A stretch of 64,000 nt of DNA from Polytrichum commune (taxonomy: Eukaryota > Streptophyta > Polytrichopsida > Polytrichales > Polytrichaceae): the NCBI GenBank assembly GCA_950295325.1, contig OX485808.1:28168527-28232526 (forward strand), read 5' to 3'. How positions within the stretch are numbered: position 1 is the first letter of the stretch; every line of letters begins with the position of its first letter. This document shows, piece after piece, positions 34,801-45,168 of this stretch. Below the pieces are notes generated by a model. It searched no databases and had not been told where the DNA came from. It saw only the letters and a program-made list of their open reading frames with translations. Made by a program: the position numbers and the translations under genes.

Positions 34801-35303
34801 GGTTGACCTCAATTTGTACGGGGTCACTACGTTATCTCTAGTAGCGAACCTCTCCTTTCTCTCAATCCGCCTCTGTTTCTCAATACTCCTCCTCCCTTCT
34901 CGTTCTGCTCTCGCTCTCGACCCAGTGTTCATCTCTTACCATACTCAAGCATCTAGGCGCCATGATTATGTTCCTATTATCTTGGATTTAGATAATTAAC
35001 CTGCAATTTCTTTATTTATTCCTCGGTTTATCCACACTGCATTAAAATACTACAAAAGGCGCCGCTAGTGTCTAATCTACCTAATCGGTGTCAGCTATAT
35101 TGTTTTGATAAAGTAATGACTATTATTGTAGTACATCTAATCCTAAATGAAACATGTTGTCCACTATTTACATGAATATATATTGTCTATTAATTGATCT
35201 ACCAGGTTGTCAAATATTCGGGTATTGGTGTCTACCCTTGGTGTATATAATACCCCATTACTTGTACCCATTCCTTCATGTCATATCATCATATTCTTCT
35301 CCA
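34801..35303. other. Spacer between divergent transcription units
   Basis: AT-rich, about 500 bp, between the minus-strand ParB-like gene start and the plus-strand accessory ORF. It probably carries both 5' regions. I saw no clear TATA box or repeat that fixes a start. Confidence 0.35.
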
Positions 35304-35729
35304 ATGGGTACTGATGGTCTCCCAAGTCTTGCTCCTTTAGGTGCTCCTATTTCATCTCAAATTCACACCACGTTGTCCATCGATGGTTCTGCAGTCGACA
35401 ACAACATGAAGATTGCCAACCCCCCTGACTGCTCCGTTACTCCGGCGGTCGCAGATCACACTCCACATCCACGGTCTCCATCTTTGCAGGCGGATGATGC
35501 AAAGATGATAGAGGACAAGTCTACTTTCCAGAATCATGCCTATTCTAAAGTAGGGGTTATTAAACCGGGAACTTACTCTAGATCTCTATCAAGGGGTGCC
35601 CCACGTCCCAAACATCAAGGACTCGGTTGCGCAGGATGCACTGCAGTTCATAGTTTAGGGATTGACCATTGTCATAAACATGACGGTGACAAAAATGGCA
35701 AAGGTCCCCATAAGCGTCTTCGTCATTAA
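35304..35729 (+). CDS. Small basic Cys/His-tailed protein, possible MULE accessory ORF
   Basis: From the ATG at 35304 (MGTDGLPSLAPLG) the frame runs 141 codons to TAA. The first 80 residues are Ser/Pro/Asp-rich and look disordered. The C-terminal 45 residues are basic and include CAGCTAVHSLGIDHCHKH, a Cys/His pattern that could bind a metal, ending in KGPHKRLRH. The frame is open further upstream (to 35154) but that part is hydrophobic and unlike the rest, so I prefer the later start. It lies 470 bp upstream of the MULE-like transposase on the same strand. I do not recognise the family. A role as an accessory DNA-binding protein of that element is inference. Confidence 0.5.
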   Translation: MGTDGLPSLAPLGAPISSQIHTTLSIDGSAVDNNMKIANPPDCSVTPAVADHTPHPRSPSLQADDAKMIEDKSTFQNHAYSKVGVIKPGTYSRSLSRGAPRPKHQGLGCAGCTAVHSLGIDHCHKHDGDKNGKGPHKRLRH

Positions 35730-36197
35730 TCACATTGTTGCATTTTATTTGTTAGAATTTATTATTGCATAGCTACTATCATGCTCTCCACATTATTCGT
35801 GGCGGCCGTCATTCTTATGACCTTATTTGCCAATATCTATTTTAATGTCCCTTACATCCACAAATTGGTTCACGTGGTCTCTGGTGTATTTATAATTACG
35901 GCACTCGGCATTCAGCCTCATGTTTATTCTTAATATATCTACATTGGATTGGCATATGTTCATGACTAACTAAAGTAATTGCTGCATTGCATTTTCAGTT
36001 CTTAATCATGTTGCTATCATGAGTCCGCTTATTATTCCACTACTAATCCAAGTCTCCGCCGTCTTTCATAGATTCCATCTTGCCATGCCCTTCTAACCAC
36101 ATCACTATATACACCGCCCCACTTTCTGCTCAGCTTAAGTCCATTGCCCATTTGGCCACTCCCTTCTGTGTGTGCTTGCATTTACATTCCTTCTACA

Positions 36198-39100
36198 ATG
36201 ACCACCATCCGAGCACTGCACCATTCCATCCCCCTTATGATCCCTCTAGGAGATGATGGTCTAGCCAAAGTCGCGGAGTCGTTCCTTAGTCTGAGGTTTA
36301 GATTCCACCTAGATTCAATTCACGTCGAGGAAGAGGTCTTTGATGACAACGGTGACTTGAGTCACACTGTCCTTCAGATGTCCTTTCGCATTGACGATGG
36401 TAGGGTTTGGTTCTTGCTCCCTGCAAAGTACAAGGCCATAGGCGTCACCGAGTCGGAGATGGCCACCACAACTGTGTTGCTAACACCAGGCGTGTCCCTC
36501 ACCTCCACCACGCAGGCTCCTCTTCTGGCGACGGTCAAGAAGGAGCCCGGCATCCAAGAGGTTACCTTGCTCAGCGATGACTCTGATGATGATGTGCCAT
36601 CTGCCTTAGACATTACCCCACCTCCATCGCAGGATCAGCCCTTCATCAATCCTCTCAGGATTCCACACTCGCCTACTGTGAGTCAACCACCTACTTCCAG
36701 ACCCCCAGTTCACCTAGGTGTCTCCATAGATCGTCCCAGTGTTGTCCAGCAATTGAAGTTGCTTGCAACCCGACCAGGGTCCAAGAACATCCTCAAGAGT
36801 ATTGATTATGAATCCGTTAGGCATGAGAAGGTTGACTTCCTCCCCTCTGTTTTTGACGGCGACGTCATCTTTGAGTTTCCTCCTCTCGGAGCTGATGCTC
36901 CCCATTCCCATGCTAGACTCATGTTCGGTATGGACAAGCGTTTCGACGGTCATGCTTGGTGTAGGACAAAGACCTCTAACATTACTAATGATCTCGGCTT
37001 GACCTTCCGGTTTTCATCTTGTGTTGGCCATCTCTGCTGTCATAACGAGGGATGTGATTATCTCAACCGCCCCAATCGAGCCACTGACGTCAACGAGACC
37101 GAATGGGAAGGCTGTACCCCCTCACCCTTCACCGCAGATGCTGATCCCCCAGCTGGGTCATCTCTCGTTTGTAAGGTCTGTAAGACACCACCCTATTGTC
37201 TTGATACTTGCCAGGCTAAGATGTACTATGTTCTTGGCAGAGGTGACATGACTCGTGCATGCATCCATATGGGTCATCACCATCACCCCGTTTCGCAAGG
37301 TGTCTGTAGAGAGTCTAAGGTCAAAATTCATGATCTCATTGGTAGAGAGGTTGAGCGGACTCCCACCGCCACCAACTCTGCCATTGCATTGGCTGCAAGT
37401 AAAGAGTTCCTGGCCAAGTATCTTCTACGCACGGGATCTGATCCCAATAAAGTTATGGAACTCGAGTCCATGAAGTTTGTCATGGACAGGTACCAACACC
37501 TCAGCACCCCGAGTATTCGAAACACTGTCACTTCCTTCAAGCGCATTGGACGAGGGGGGATCATTGACAGCATCACCGGACTTAGAGGTCATAGCAGTTG
37601 GCCCTATGTGCAAGAAAATAAATTCCCAGGCCAAGGAAAGTTGTTGGAGAAAGTCTACGTCTTCAAGATGTCCGAGGTGGGCCCTGGGTCTGGAGTGGAC
37701 CTTGTCAGGAGAATGCAACCACACGGTGATTTGCAGGATGTTTGGGTCATGTTTGACCATGTCAAGCATGTCAAGGGGTGGACGACCATGGCTTGCCATG
37801 TCTATGACTCGGCCTACTGCCGGGTTATGACTATTGCAGTTTGTGATATGCAGTCTGAGGATGTCGCTGCGCAGAGCCTTCTATGGCATGGGCTCAATGA
37901 AGTTATGCTCAAACATGGCATTGCTAAAGTTAACTTCAAAGGGTTCATGGCGGACAGTGCACAAGCCAATTGGAATGCAGTTAGGATTATCTATGGCAAC
38001 GGTGATCCCAAGGTTCCTATGGAGTCTCGCGAGAGGACATGTCTATTGCATTGGACAGTGTCTATGGAGCGCCACACTGCCACCCACATCAAGCCCGACC
38101 TCCAACAGCAACACAAGTTGTTATGCAAGCAGTACAAGGATGCCAAGACTCCCGAGCAGTCCGAGTCCCGTTATCTTGCCATCTGGGCTTGGTGGCTATC
38201 CTCTGGAGCTGCATCCGAGGAAGGAATCAAGGACCTTGATACATGGCTTGCATTCTGGCACTTTCGTTACCGTCAATGGGGTGGTTTCATGCAACTAGTG
38301 AGTACCCACCCACAGTGTGTGTTTCGCTTTTTGGTCTGAATTTTTTTTTGGATTTTGTTTTGTTTTTGTGGGTTTTTTTGTTTGTGGGTGTCAGTTTAGG
38401 ATTTTAGCCTGTTTTTGTACAAAGCGTTCTCACTACATTTTCTTGATTTCTCTCAGATTTTCACAGATTCTGAGTTGGCAGAGATGCCATCTTGCAACCT
38501 CTCCGAGACAGTCCATAACAAATGGCTTCAGCAGTTTGGAAACCGTGGCTCTGATCTGTATGTTGCGACCGTCGATGATTTTGTGAGGGCGTTCATGCAA
38601 TGTACGAACTACTACGCCTACTTGAAGGGTGATCGCTCTGGTACTGGCCCAGGAAAGGAAGAACTCCGCCTTTGTGCTGCACAACGATCCGGTGACGCCA
38701 AGAGAATTGTTGCAGCACTCGAGCACATGCCTGGAGCAGAGCATTGGTGCACCCGCAAACCCCAACTCGAAGGAGAGGAGGTCTTTGGCACCACCAAGCG
38801 CAAACTTGATATGCCCCCTGGTTCTGATCATGATTCACATAGACCCGACAAGGTTAGTTTCTCTCATCCACGAGTGAGCACTAGGTCAACCAAGGCACGT
38901 ACTGATTCCTCCACACCATCAGACCTGCCCCTAGCACAATCACCCGAGAAATCGATTCCACAACGGGTCACCCACGTCAATAACATTCAGGAGACCCACT
39001 GCGATGTCTCCAAGTGGCACATTTCTAGACTGCCCAAGACTTCCGCCAAGGCCTGCTTCGCCATGCAAGCTCGCACAAAGACCAAGTGCACCCAGAAGAT

Positions 39101-39866
39101 CGTTCGGCATGGTAAAAGTACTCCAGCTCCTACGTACACCGGCTACATGCGCGACTACAATAAGAACAAGGAATTCTTGACACAATTCTTCTTCTGCAAC
39201 GACGACATTGAAAGATGTGTCAAAGGCACCAGGAGGAAGTGGGTGCAGCACCGTCCGGATGTCCCGGACGTCTGGCCTGTCCTCACTGGGACAAACCTCA
39301 CTCTCCAGGAGGTTCTGGCCCTTGAAGAAGGGGGATTCCAACTTCAACAGCGTCAAGATGTGTCACCCAGAAGACTCTTCGGCGACTCCTCCAATGTTGC
39401 CTCATCCATGGCCGAACTCCCTACCCCGGCCCAAGCCGATCAATACCCTACGCTGAGGTTTGGAAAGAAGATCCGATGCAGTAACAACGGACCATGCGTC
39501 CAACAACGCAACAAGTGGGAGTCAGCCCTCAACGTCGACGGACAAATCACCTCCGTCACAATGATACCTCACCCAGGGATCGGCTGCATCATTCTCTTCC
39601 AGTCCCGAAAGAAGGCTAAGGTTGAAGAGTACCGTATCACTATCAGCACCTTCCCGTCGTGCACCTGCCCGGATTTCGTGGAGATGTCAGCAAGAGCACT
39701 TGGGAAGCGGCGCACTTGGGTGAACTGCAAGCACTTGTACTTCATCTTCCGTGTGACCTGCAACTTGGATCAATACGAAGACACTTTCATCCATGCTCCG
39801 AGTCTTAGTTTCAATGAAGTGAAGCACCTCCTCGAAAGTGGCATCATGAAGCATGTGGGACCTTAG
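36198..39866 (+). CDS. MULE-like transposase with N-terminal Cys/His cluster and C-terminal SWIM finger, intact
   Basis: Exons 36198-38297 and 38457-39866 join in phase (CTA|GTGAGT..CTCTCAG|ATT) to about 1169 aa with no stop. The ATG at 36198 (MTTIRALHHS) is chosen because the longer frame has no upstream ATG. Residues about 110-200 are acidic and Pro/Ser-rich. Residues about 235-350 hold a Cys/His cluster (RFSSCVGHLCCHNEGCDYL, then CKVCKTPPYC) like the WRKY-GCM1 zinc fingers common in MULEs. Residues about 480-700 resemble the DDE core: VWVMFDHVKHV, then FKGFMADSAQANWNAV, then FWHFRYRQWGGF. Near the C-terminus is a SWIM finger (CTCPDF ... WVNCKHLYFIF). Known MULE transposases cut and paste DNA in the nucleus. 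The 3' half lies in the right inverted-repeat arm. Catalytic residue assignment is tentative. Confidence 0.82.
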
Positions 39867-40450
39867 CGTGGATACCTATAGGAGCTAGGCTGCCCCCCTT
39901 ATTTATAATTTGTCGCTAAGTATTATTGCGTTGAGTATACTATAGTATGAGTGCACGTATTCCGAAAATGTCGCTGATATTTCAGACCTATCATTATCTA
40001 CATGATGTGAATTGTAATCGTTTTTAAATATCTATAAAGGTTTCTAAATATTTATGGGTCTCTCCTTCCAACAGTAGTTTTAGATGTTATTGAATGGTAC
40101 GAGTTTTGCTACTTTGCTTGAATGCTTTAATGCTTTAATTTTATGACTTAGAATTTTCTCTTACGTTGTGACCATAGCCTATGATTAAGCGGCTCTCACC
40201 ATAATATGGACAGTCAAAAGTTCCCTGGTTTAAGTAAATCATGTGAACTAGTCTCTCTGAAAGGTACCCTAAAACCAAGTCTTTGTCCTTAAATCCCTCA
40301 AAATTTCCACGGAAATAGGTCCATCATTTTTACTAAAAAAAGAGGTCCCACGATTTTTTCTATTTATGGATTCTAAATTTGGAAATTTTATTACTATAAT
40401 TGGAAAGCGTTGACTTTTTTCTGCTCACCGCTCACACGGTAGCGTCGTTG
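37577..40450 (+). repeat. Right arm of the 2.87-kb inverted repeat
   Basis: This arm comprises the 3' part of exon 1, the intron, exon 2 and about 580 bp of 3' DNA of the MULE-like gene, ending GGTAGCGTCGTTG. Immediately right of it the frame of a different MULE begins (GACGGTAAACCT). Near the outer end both arms have a GAGCGGTGAGC cluster. No short target duplication is shared by the sequences just outside the two arms (ACATGG on the left, ACGGTA on the right). Confidence 0.95.
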
Positions 40451-42036
40451 ACGGTAAACCTGTTGCCTATTTCATCATTTCCAGCTCCACAGAGAACGCC
40501 TTAAAACCTGTGCTGCAGGCGCTGAAGGACAAGGCCGTCTCTATGAATGCAGACTGGAAACCCTCTTCCATCGTAGTGGACAACGCGCAGGCGGAATTGA
40601 ACGTTCTACAGTAAGTTCATATACATTATACGAGTTCCAGAAAAAAATTTCTGGACAGTATTGCATAGGGCATTATATTGATTTGAGGATCGGTTGTGAC
40701 CACTTTGCACTACAGGGAACTCTAGCCGACATCGAAGATATTTCTTTGTTTCTGGCATGTTAAGAAGGCGTGGGCTGAGAACGCGGCAACAAAGATAAGT
40801 CGGATCGAGGATAGAGCAAACTTATTGAAGGAGGTAGGAGATGTACTCTATGGCAAGAGGTATGTCGTTGGGACAGACCCGGTAGCATGGGCTAACAAAG
40901 AGCTCGACAAGATTCGCGATCGGAGGCCTTCAGCTGCCAAATTCATGAAATATATTGATAAGCATTGGCGGAAGAAGATTGGAATGTGGTGTGCAGCAAA
41001 TCGAAACGTGCCTCACGCAGGACAAAACACAAATGCTGGGATTGAGTCGTTTCATGCTAATTTGAAGAGGATCCTCTTGCTTGAGAAGCAGCGGTTTGCA
41101 GGACGTCGGTTGGATTGGTTGGCTGACAATCTAAAGAACAAGGTTACCGGTCATTACTGGTATGCTCGGGCTTTGAAAGAGTTCGGATTTGTCCGAAATA
41201 TCAAGCAGGAGTTTCTCATTGCAAGTGCTATTCTCCTAGCCCACGAAATTCCGGACTCCTACGTCTACCTGAACCCAGAGGGGGACGACATTGCACTGGT
41301 GGTTTCAGTTAACAACTACCCCAAGATTTGGACAGTGTATGGGACTGACACGGAGTGGGCGCAGTGTGATTGTTTTGTTGGACAACAGAACACAATGTGC
41401 AAGCATGTTATGAAGGTTTTTATGATGAAGCATCCGGCTATTGACGAGGGCTTAATTATACGCGAGGCTGGCACTCGGTGTGGGATGGAGCGAACGATCC
41501 CAATGGCGGATGCTTTTGGGTCCACCGAGCAGTACAACGACGGCGAAGACGAAGTGAAGTTCGTGTCAGCTTTCTATCCTCCAGGCGGGAGCAAAGCGTC
41601 GACCTCATGTAGTGCAGAGTCCAACAAGAAGTCGAGCCTTGGAACGAACTTGAATCTGATTGTCTTAAGTGACAACACAGAGCTGGTTAAAAGCCAGTCT
41701 GAGGAGCGTCAGTTTAAAACGTGCGGAACTGAAGGGAATCCGATAATTATCGAGTCTGCACTACCCTCGCAGAACAGATCGAAACAAGACGACCCTGCTG
41801 AGTTGATTCGGGATATCTTGAGCACTGCAGGGAAACATAGCGAATTGCAGAATCACTTGGTGGCAAACTTGAAGAGTATTCGCGGGAGATACAGAAAGAT
41901 GATTGCTCGTGGCATTGCATGCAAGGAGGTCAAGGAGACAACCCCCATGTTCCCTCTCAGGGAAGGGGACTGGTCGCTTAAAAGAAAGCTAGGTCGATTG
42001 GAAGTTCCTAGGGCAAGTAAGCGTTGTAGAGCATAG
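40449..42036 (+). pseudogene. Second MULE transposase, 5'-truncated, SWIM domain kept
   Basis: The frame opens at the end of the inverted-repeat arm: DGKPVAYFIISSSTENALKP, then WKPSSIVVDNAQAELNVLQ, which fits the part of a MULE/MudrA core that holds the second catalytic Asp. A GTAAGT donor (about 40611) and an acceptor (CACTACAG, about 40714) remove a short intron. The next exon begins EL, then TAG where Trp is usual, then PTSKIFLCFWHVKKAWAEN. From 40825 to the stop it is open (403 codons). NTNAGIESFHANLKR fits the last acidic position, and WAQCDCFVGQQNTMCKHVMKVF is the SWIM finger. The N-terminal half is gone. The family differs from the neighbour at 36198-39866. Confidence 0.85.
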
Positions 42037-42235
42037 ACGAATCGAACTGTTAAGTGCACTACCTTAATACTTTCTAGATCTAACACTGTTCACAGTCGGA
42101 ATGTAGTGCGTAGAAGACAGGAGTAACAATGTGTACTACATATATTTTATTCATCAAATGAATATCAATTTCTATCCGAGAATATTTCTTATGAAAGTCC
42201 CACTACGATTTCATGTCCAACGCTAACCATGCTGC

Positions 42236-42697
42236 CTAGAGGGAACTATCATGGACGTTGTGATGACAGGAAACATCGGTACTACTAGCAGACGTCGTTG
42301 AAGGTGTATCACGGTTGACCTTTTGACCACGAATCGGACCCTTCACAAGCGAACGATACGAACTGCTTCCGTGAACCTCCTCAGGCCAACCAGACAGCGG
42401 GAACCGAATTATCTTCCTTGATTCCCCCCCTCCGTGAAGACGGCGTACCGAATGTACGCCTTGACTTAGAGGACCTTCAGATTCCCTGAGTTCCACCCGG
42501 GCCTCTGGACACACTACCGGATCTGACTCGGAAAACTTGCGCTTCGGTTTAGGTAGCACGTACGAAGTTGGAGTGCTCACGTGTGCCATCGGTAATGACA
42601 CCGCTGAATCTTGTGCGAGTGAGGCTAGGATGGTGACGACTTCGTCCTCCAACACTTGAATTGAAAGGGAATCCATAGTGTTGTCCCAGACCATCAT
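42236..42697 (-). CDS. Small Ser/Pro-rich ORF, unrecognised
   Basis: 153 codons, with in-frame ATGs at the start (MMVWDNTMDSL). The first 30 residues could form a helix (LEDEVVTILASLAQDSAV); the remainder is polar with PKPKRKF and RSLVKGPIRGQK basic patches. It lies between the convergent ends of the second MULE and the Ulp1 gene. It may be an extra ORF of that element. No family recognised, and it may not be coding. Confidence 0.35.
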   Translation of the reverse strand: MMVWDNTMDSLSIQVLEDEVVTILASLAQDSAVSLPMAHVSTPTSYVLPKPKRKFSESDPVVCPEARVELRESEGPLSQGVHSVRRLHGGGESRKIIRFPLSGWPEEVHGSSSYRSLVKGPIRGQKVNRDTPSTTSASSTDVSCHHNVHDSSL

Positions 42698-42795
42698 GGA
42701 TGGGAAAAATGAGACGTTATCGTATGGGCAGGGTCTTTATATAAATATTTATTGTCTGTAAATCCAAAGAGTGACACATTGCCGGCTTGGTGTAG

Positions 42796-42833
42796 GGCTT
42801 AGGGTTTAGGGGTTTAGGGTTTAGGGTTTAGGG
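42796..42833 (+). repeat. Interstitial telomere-type repeat (TTTAGGG)
   Basis: About five near-perfect TTTAGGG units with two variants (CTTAGGG and TTTAGGGG) on the plus strand. This is the standard plant telomere unit. It lies in the gap between the small ORF and the end of the Ulp1 gene. Confidence 0.9.
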
Positions 42834-43398
42834 TTTCCAGAATAAATATAATCCTCTGATGCATTCTATGGTTCATGTAGTGCAGAGCGATACTATTCTG
42901 ATTGGTAGTGCGCGTTGGAGAAGTACAAAGAATGCAGGGTTGACATTGAATGATTATCAGTACCCACACTGTAGGAGATTTACATTCACTCATCTATGAG
43001 AACAATACCCTGTGGACCGTCATCTACCTCCACGTTGCAATGGCTTCCTTCGCTGCATCGAACGTCACTGTTGTCTTTCACTACACATCCATCGTCCTTA
43101 TCCTGATACGATCCTCTGTCAAACCCAACCGACGATTGGCACAACGTCCTATCTACCGACCATGTGAGCATTGCGGAGACAACAGCTCGTTTTAGATTTT
43201 GTTTCATGTCCATCACCTCTCCCATGTCAAAAACGTCGGACATCTGCAACATAGTCAGACACCGGTAAAAAATCAATGTTAGTTCCAACGAGCATGTGGT
43301 GGTAGAGTGACCTAGAGGCCGACTACAACGGTAGAACACTGTGGGAAAGGTACAGACCTCGCATGTCCAGTCCATGACGTCGTCTCCCATTTGGAACG

Positions 43399-45168
43399 TG
43401 TGAGGCCAAATCCACCACCCTTAAGCGTCCTAGTCCAGGTGATGACTTTGAGAATCACATTTATCTATTACAACATTGAACCATGTGCAAGGTAATTTTC
43501 ATGTCCAAATGAACATGTATTGTCTCACTCATTGTACTTTATTAATGTTGGCCTCTTGGCTTGTGCTAGAGTTGGCTTTCTCAAGAGTCCAACCCGCGGC
43601 CGTGGCCATACATGCCTTTAAAGACATCCCCCTCGCAACCTTTGGCCTAACCTCCTTTGTCTCGTCATCGCGGGGGTCATCCACCTTCTCCATTAATAAT
43701 GCAAGTGATTTATTTGACCAATAAGATGCGAGTGTTCAAAAACACTGTTCTTACTAGTCCACCCCAATTACATTTACTAGCAAGCCACACCTCACACTAC
43801 CTAGCCTAATAAGTCTAAAACTTACATATGCACTAGAATAATCTAAAATGCATAACTTGCCCTATGTTTAGTTTTAGTGATAATGTTCGATTTGGCCTAA
43901 GCTTTAGGCCCCTAAACCCATTCCTCGGTAACCTAGCTTAAACCAACCATCCAGGTTCCCTTAAAGTTGACCTTCGCTTTCACCACTTCAATGAGCTGGT
44001 CTCGGCCCTTTCGGCTACTGAGATAACGAGCCTTGGGAGGCCCCTGGACTAGCAGTCCCGGCAGCAGTTGAGCCTGGGAGGCCCTGGACTAAGCAGTCCC
44101 GGCAGCAGTTGAGCCTTGGGAGGCCCCTGGACTAGCAGTCCCGGCAGCAGTTGAGCCTTGGGAGGCCCCTGGACTAGCAGTCCCGACAGCAGTTGAGCCT
44201 GGGAGGCCCTGGACTAAGCAGTCCCGGCAGTAGTTGAGCCTTGGGAGGCCCCTGGACTAGCAGTCTCGGCAGCAGTTGAGCCTGGGAGGCCCTGGACTAA
44301 GCAGTCCCGGCAGCAGTTGAGCCTGGGAGGCCCTGGACTAAGCAGTCCCGGCAGCAATTGAGCCTTGGGAGGCCCCTGGACCAGCAGTCCCGGCAGCAGT
44401 TGATGAAATCAACACCAAACTAATTTCAACTCTAGTGCTTAATCAATTGCTCATCTAAGCCTCTTAACTAATGAATGCACACCTCCCACTAAATTAATCC
44501 AATCTAACCACTACTCATGAGCTTAGTCCAATGACTCTAAGCTTCCCCTACTCATAAGAGGGATTAACTTCCTAACTTCACTATAACTAATTAATCCACA
44601 CATAAGCCTCAAACTCTAAGAGCTCGCTCCCCTTGAGAGGATTTGAGAGGGAGAGCTTAACTACTTAACTTCACTAAAACTAATGACCCACACACGTGGC
44701 TCAAGCTCTTAAGAGCTTGCTCCCTTGAGAGCGCTTGATGGAGAGAGAGGCAAATGAGAGAAAGAACACCTTAAGTAGCAAAGAGGGAGAGAGGGAGAGA
44801 GGGGTGAGGATAGGGTGAGAGGATTAGCACCTCCAATCACAATCCTTTAACCCTCTCCTCCAAAGTAGGGACTAATCCCCATCCACCAAGCTTCCTTCTT
44901 CCTAAACTACCAAGGTGGATCCAAAAGTGGGCATTTAACCCGCGGAGCTCACCTTGCTTCACCTTACCCACTACTCACATAATCAAGGCATCCTCTTATT
45001 GAAATCAAACCTTGAAATAACTACACCACACATTCTAATGCCTAAACTTAAATCCACACCACACTTCACTCTTTTTATGTTTTGTGAATAATCATAACAC
45101 ATCAAAGTCAAACTAAAATTGGTTTCGAAGAGTTAATCACCACATGTGGGCACCATTTTGGGCTCACA
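43399..45168 (-). mobile_element. Solo LTR of the Gypsy family, with 5-bp target duplication
   Basis: 1770 bp, starting TGTGAGCCCAAAATGG and ending CTCACA when read on the minus strand. GAACG flanks it on both sides (43394-43398 and 45169-45173), the 5-bp duplication typical of Gypsy integration. No internal sequence is present. It therefore arose by recombination between the two LTRs of an inserted element. It belongs to the same family as the LTRs at 15300-17007 and 20697-21772. Confidence 0.95.
44033..44402. repeat. Minisatellite in the solo LTR, 41-42-bp unit, about nine copies
   Basis: Units alternate between GGGAGGCCCTGGACTAAGCA and GGGAGGCCCCTGGACTAGCA forms, each followed by GTCCCGGCAGCAGTTGAGCC. 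Copies are very similar, suggesting recent expansion. Confidence 0.95.

Noticed and set aside
36144-36197. Upstream extension of the MULE-like transposase frame
   Set aside because: The extended frame starts at TTG. The first ATG in frame is at 36198.
24743-40450. One 15.7-kb transposon with 2.87-kb terminal inverted repeats
   Set aside because: Attractive, but the flanks share no target duplication and the arms hold half a gene rather than true ends. Kept as one option in the findings, not annotated as an element.
44033-44402. GC-rich array as a CpG island or promoter
   Set aside because: It is a minisatellite inside a solo LTR; nothing shows regulatory function.
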